Assembly: GCA_002343715.1 (NCBI GenBank)
Contig: DDSA01000012.1
Coordinates: 874-17,181, forward strand
Source: Phycisphaerales bacterium UBA2402
Lineage (GTDB): Bacteria > Planctomycetota > Phycisphaerae > Phycisphaerales > UBA1924
Direction of reading: 5' to 3'
Length of the DNA: 16,308 bases
Part shown: positions 13,914-16,308 of the stretch, in pieces
Numbering within the stretch: the stretch's first letter is position 1
How the letters are laid out: the number at the start of each line of letters is the position of its first letter
The notes under the pieces: generated by a model
What the model saw: only the letters and a program-made list of their open reading frames with translations
Database searches by the model: none
What the model was told of the DNA's origin: nothing
Translations under genes and position numbers: made by a program

Positions 13914-15254
13914 ATGCCCACCGTGTATCCCTTCCGCGCACTCCAGTATTCCCGAGGCAAGGGCGATGTCTCCGCCTTCATCGCCCCGCCCTACGACGTG
14001 CTCGACAGCGCGGGCAAGGCCCGGCTCCTCGCCCGATCGGACGCGAACATCGTCGCCATCGACCTGCCCCACACGCCCGCGAAGGAACTGGGACCGCCCG
14101 CGGCGTACGACGGGGCCGCGGCGTTGTACCGGCGCTGGGCGGCGGAGGGCGTGCTGAGCCGCTCGCAGCCGGCGATGTTCGCCTATCGCCAGACGACCTC
14201 CGCCGCGTCGGGCGTGTCGCGCCGGTGCGGCATGGCTGCGTGCGTCGATGTGGTCCCTTTCGGTCCGCGCGCGGGCGGGGGCATCCTGCCGCACGAAGAG
14301 ACCTTCAGCGGGCCCAAGGAAGACCGCATGGCGCTGATGAAGGCGACGCGGGCGCAACTCTCGCCCATCTTCGGACTGCACGCGGACGAATCTCGCGCGG
14401 CGACGAACCTGCTGCACGGGATCATGGCGGCGCGCCCGGCGGGCATGACCGCCCGCTCCGATGACGGCGTCCTTCACGAAGTCTGGACCGTGTCCGACGA
14501 AGCGACCATCAACGCGTACCGGGAGGCGCTCCGCACCGAGGACATCTTCATCGCCGATGGCCACCACAGGTATACGACACAGATCAACTACCTGAAGGGC
14601 CTGGAGCAGGCGGGTTCACTCCCCGCCGACCATCCGGCCCGCCGGAGCATGATGGTCCTGGTGGGCATGTCCGACCCCGGCCTGCTCATCTGGCCCACGC
14701 ACCGGGTGGTGGGCGGGATGAAGGACTACACGCTCGACGCTTTCATCACAGCCGCGGGCACGCGCCTCCGGCTGGAGCCGCTGGCCGGCTCATTGGCCGA
14801 CCTCGACCGTGCGCTGGAGCGCGCGACGGGTATGGGCGAGATGCGCTTCGGCATCCACGACTTCGCCACTGGCCGGCAGTTTCTCGCCATGCCCGCCGCC
14901 GAGGACCCGCTGGCGGCGCGATTCCCCGACAAGCCGCCCGCGTGGAGGAAACTGGTGGTTGCGTTTCTCCAATACACGGTGGTCGAGGAGGTCTGCCAGG
15001 GTGCGCTCAACGCCGGCGCGCCGGTCAGGTGGGCCTTCCCGCACACCATCGCCGAGACCGAGGCGATCGGCTCGGGGGCCGAGACGGGCGCGGGCGGGGG
15101 CCGGGGCTTCGCGCAACTGGCGTTGATCGTCCGGCCCACCCCTCTCACGGCGGTCAAGGATGTCAGCCGGGCCAATCAACTCATGCCGCAGAAGAGCACC
15201 TTCTTCTACCCCAAACTCGCCACGGGGCTCTTCATCAATCCGTTGGAGCCGTGA
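13914..15254 (+). CDS. DUF1015 family protein
   Basis: This 446-residue protein has the conserved blocks of DUF1015: YPFRAL at the start (5-10), APPYDVL (24-30), LPHEETFSGPKEDR (125-138), IADGHHRYTT (213-222) and PTHRVV (261-266). The length fits the family. It has no signal peptide or membrane helix, so it should be cytoplasmic. The function is not established. The DGHHR motif resembles the catalytic region of ParB-fold nucleotide-using enzymes such as the free-serine kinase SerK, so a kinase-like or nucleotide-dependent activity is a tentative guess. In many bacteria DUF1015 genes lie near amino-acid metabolism genes, but none is visible here. It is followed 4 bases later by the alpha/beta hydrolase gene, probably in one operon. 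It may be translated from a leaderless mRNA. Confidence 0.92.
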   Translation: MPTVYPFRALQYSRGKGDVSAFIAPPYDVLDSAGKARLLARSDANIVAIDLPHTPAKELGPPAAYDGAAALYRRWAAEGVLSRSQPAMFAYRQTTSAASGVSRRCGMAACVDVVPFGPRAGGGILPHEETFSGPKEDRMALMKATRAQLSPIFGLHADESRAATNLLHGIMAARPAGMTARSDDGVLHEVWTVSDEATINAYREALRTEDIFIADGHHRYTTQINYLKGLEQAGSLPADHPARRSMMVLVGMSDPGLLIWPTHRVVGGMKDYTLDAFITAAGTRLRLEPLAGSLADLDRALERATGMGEMRFGIHDFATGRQFLAMPAAEDPLAARFPDKPPAWRKLVVAFLQYTVVEEVCQGALNAGAPVRWAFPHTIAETEAIGSGAETGAGGGRGFAQLALIVRPTPLTAVKDVSRANQLMPQKSTFFYPKLATGLFINPLEP

Positions 15255-15258
15255 GGGC

Positions 15259-15981
15259 ATGGGCCGCATCGACAACCCCGACTTCCCGTGGGAGAGTGAC
15301 GCTTTCCGCGGCGAGGTCGCGTTGCTGCGTGAACGGCGGCCCACAACGCCGCGGCGGGTGCTGCTGCTGGGCGGCTACCGCGCGCCGTACATCCCCGCGA
15401 TGCTTGTGGCGAGAGAACTGCGGCGCTTTGTGACCCTGCCGCCGGATCGGCTGCTGATTTCCTGCTATCCCTTCGCCTCGAGCGTGCGGGCCGCCGCCGA
15501 GATCGCCTCGAGGGCGCTGGCCCGGCGCGGCTGGTCGGGCGAGGAACTCGACGTGATCGGTCTTTCGATGGGCGGCATTGTGGGCCGACTGCTCCTCTCC
15601 CGCGAAGGCGGCCCGCGCGCGGCCAGACTCTTCACCCTCGCCACCCCGCACCGGGGCTCGCTCCTCTCCGAACGCATCCGCCCCGATGCCGCGGCGTGCG
15701 ACCTGCGGCGCGGCTCCGAAGTGCTGCGCGAGGTCGATGCCGCGTTCCCGAAACGCCGCTACGAACTGACCTGTTACGCCACGCTGCGGGATTGGTGGGT
15801 CGGCGCGACCCGCGCAGCGCCCGAGGGGATGGACCCGATCTGGCTCGACCCGCACCGGCCGGGCGGGAGCCTGATGGCCCATTTCTACATCAACACCGAC
15901 CGGAGGATTCTGGCCGACCTGGCGATGAGGCTGGCGGACGGGCAAGGCTTCGCGCGGAGCGGCCCGCCGCCGCGGGATTAG
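15259..15981 (+). CDS. Alpha/beta hydrolase, lipase/esterase-like
   Basis: This 240-residue cytoplasmic-looking protein has an alpha/beta hydrolase core. The first strand is RRVLLLGGY (32-40), the nucleophile elbow is GLSMGG with Ser103, and TLATPHRGS (126-134) is typical of lipases and PGAP1-like esterases. Asp178 in DWWVGA and His208 in AHFYINTDRRI fit the acid and base positions, completing a plausible Ser103-Asp178-His208 triad. The substrate is unknown. ATG 15259 is 4 bases after the DUF1015 stop, with GGAG at 15245-15248 inside the end of that gene, so the two are probably co-transcribed and translationally coupled. A longer frame beginning at 15160 overlaps DUF1015 and is not chosen. 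The next gene, HpnC-like, starts after a short gap on the same strand. Confidence 0.9.
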   Translation: MGRIDNPDFPWESDAFRGEVALLRERRPTTPRRVLLLGGYRAPYIPAMLVARELRRFVTLPPDRLLISCYPFASSVRAAAEIASRALARRGWSGEELDVIGLSMGGIVGRLLLSREGGPRAARLFTLATPHRGSLLSERIRPDAAACDLRRGSEVLREVDAAFPKRRYELTCYATLRDWWVGATRAAPEGMDPIWLDPHRPGGSLMAHFYINTDRRILADLAMRLADGQGFARSGPPPRD

Positions 15982-16040
15982 CGGGGCGGATCAATCCTGA
16001 ATTGTCAGACCGATCATGGATTACCCGTGATCGACACCGG

Positions 16041-16308
16041 ATGACGTCACTCGCCTTCGTCGCGGCATGCAGGAGTGCGTGCGGTGAGCGGGCGCGAGCA
16101 ACGACTCACCGTACGATCCGAACCTTGCACGCTCATCGCCAGAGTTCACCCGTAGGGGAATTTTCCGCCGCCCGCTGGGCCGTGCGATTCACCCGCGCTC
16201 ACGCCGAGAACTTCCCGGTCCTGTCGCGGTTCGTGCCCGCGCGGCTGCGGGACGACTTCGGCGCGGTCTACGCCTTCTGTCGCGCGGCGGACGACCTCGC
16301 GGACGAGG
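16041..16308 (+). CDS. hpnC: HpnC-like squalene/phytoene synthase, N-terminal part (3' end outside window)
   Basis: The frame is open from ATG 16041 to the window edge (89 codons). The recognisable part begins at about 16164 and contains AENFPVLSRFVPARLR, then FGAVYAFCRAADDLADE. The ENFPV-S-x-x-x-P block is characteristic of HpnC, and DDLAD is the first Asp-rich, Mg/diphosphate-binding motif of trans-isoprenyl diphosphate (squalene/phytoene) synthases. With HpnD and HpnE, HpnC makes squalene from farnesyl diphosphate for hopanoids or C30 carotenoids; those partners would lie beyond the window if present. The first 28 residues from ATG 16041 do not look like the family and have no ribosome site. 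TTG 16125 gives a more typical N-terminus, and TACGAT at 16112-16117 sits 7 bases before it. The start is therefore unresolved. CrtB-type phytoene synthase is the alternative identity. Confidence 0.8.
   Translation, partial: MTSLAFVAACRSACGERARATTHRTIRTLHAHRQSSPVGEFSAARWAVRFTRAHAENFPVLSRFVPARLRDDFGAVYAFCRAADDLADE

Noticed and set aside
16011..16033. Inverted repeat CGATCA / TGATCG after the alpha/beta hydrolase, a possible terminator.
   Set aside because: The stem is only 6 bp with an 11-base loop and no T tract follows.

Overview
The window looks like chromosomal DNA of a planctomycete, most likely Phycisphaerae/Phycisphaerales. The signs are high GC, a secretin preceded by long TPR/coiled-coil regions, a zinc-ribbon membrane protein of the CxxC...CPECG type, and three exported proteins ending in dockerin-like paired calcium loops. 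One of these ends in the residues Gly-Cys-Gly. No phylogenetic marker is present, so this assignment is an inference from protein style.

Layout. Positions 1-1510 (-) encode an exported protein with a C39/papain-like Cys-His-Asp arrangement and a dockerin cut off by the window edge. Positions 1648-2721 (+) encode a zinc-ribbon, two-helix membrane protein with an FG-GAP-like calcium loop. It converges on a 1135-residue secretin (2810-6217, -), which ends at a clear intrinsic terminator. A 950-base non-coding stretch follows, with an AT-rich promoter-like island, a 14-bp palindrome and a structured leader. It leads into a 72-residue single-helix membrane protein (7168-7386, +) with its own terminator. 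Positions 7452-9332 (-) encode an NfeD/ClpP-class membrane serine protease. Divergent from it, 9446-11020 (+) encodes an exported protein with seven sequence repeats (probable seven-bladed beta-propeller) and a dockerin. That gene converges, with a 13-bp gap, on an exported ADP-ribosylglycohydrolase-like protein with discoidin-like and dockerin-like domains (11034-13043, -). After a small DUF3303 gene (13333-13602, -), a plus-strand group encodes a DUF1015 protein, an alpha/beta hydrolase and the start of an HpnC-like squalene/phytoene synthase that runs off the window.

How the genes may work together. Most of the window concerns the envelope and cell exterior: an outer-membrane secretin, a membrane protease, and three exported proteins carrying dockerin-like tails. 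No cohesin partner, pilin or secretion ATPase is visible, so a link between the secretin and the dockerin proteins is only a hypothesis. The right end (DUF1015, hydrolase, HpnC-like) is a different, tightly packed unit.

The most interesting non-coding signal is that several genes have no Shine-Dalgarno sequence but carry a TANNNT -10 element about 7 bases before the start codon, which predicts leaderless mRNAs. The best case is the ADP-ribosylglycohydrolase gene (TTGACC-16-TATACT). No tRNA, rRNA, CRISPR array, insertion sequence or phage gene was recognised.
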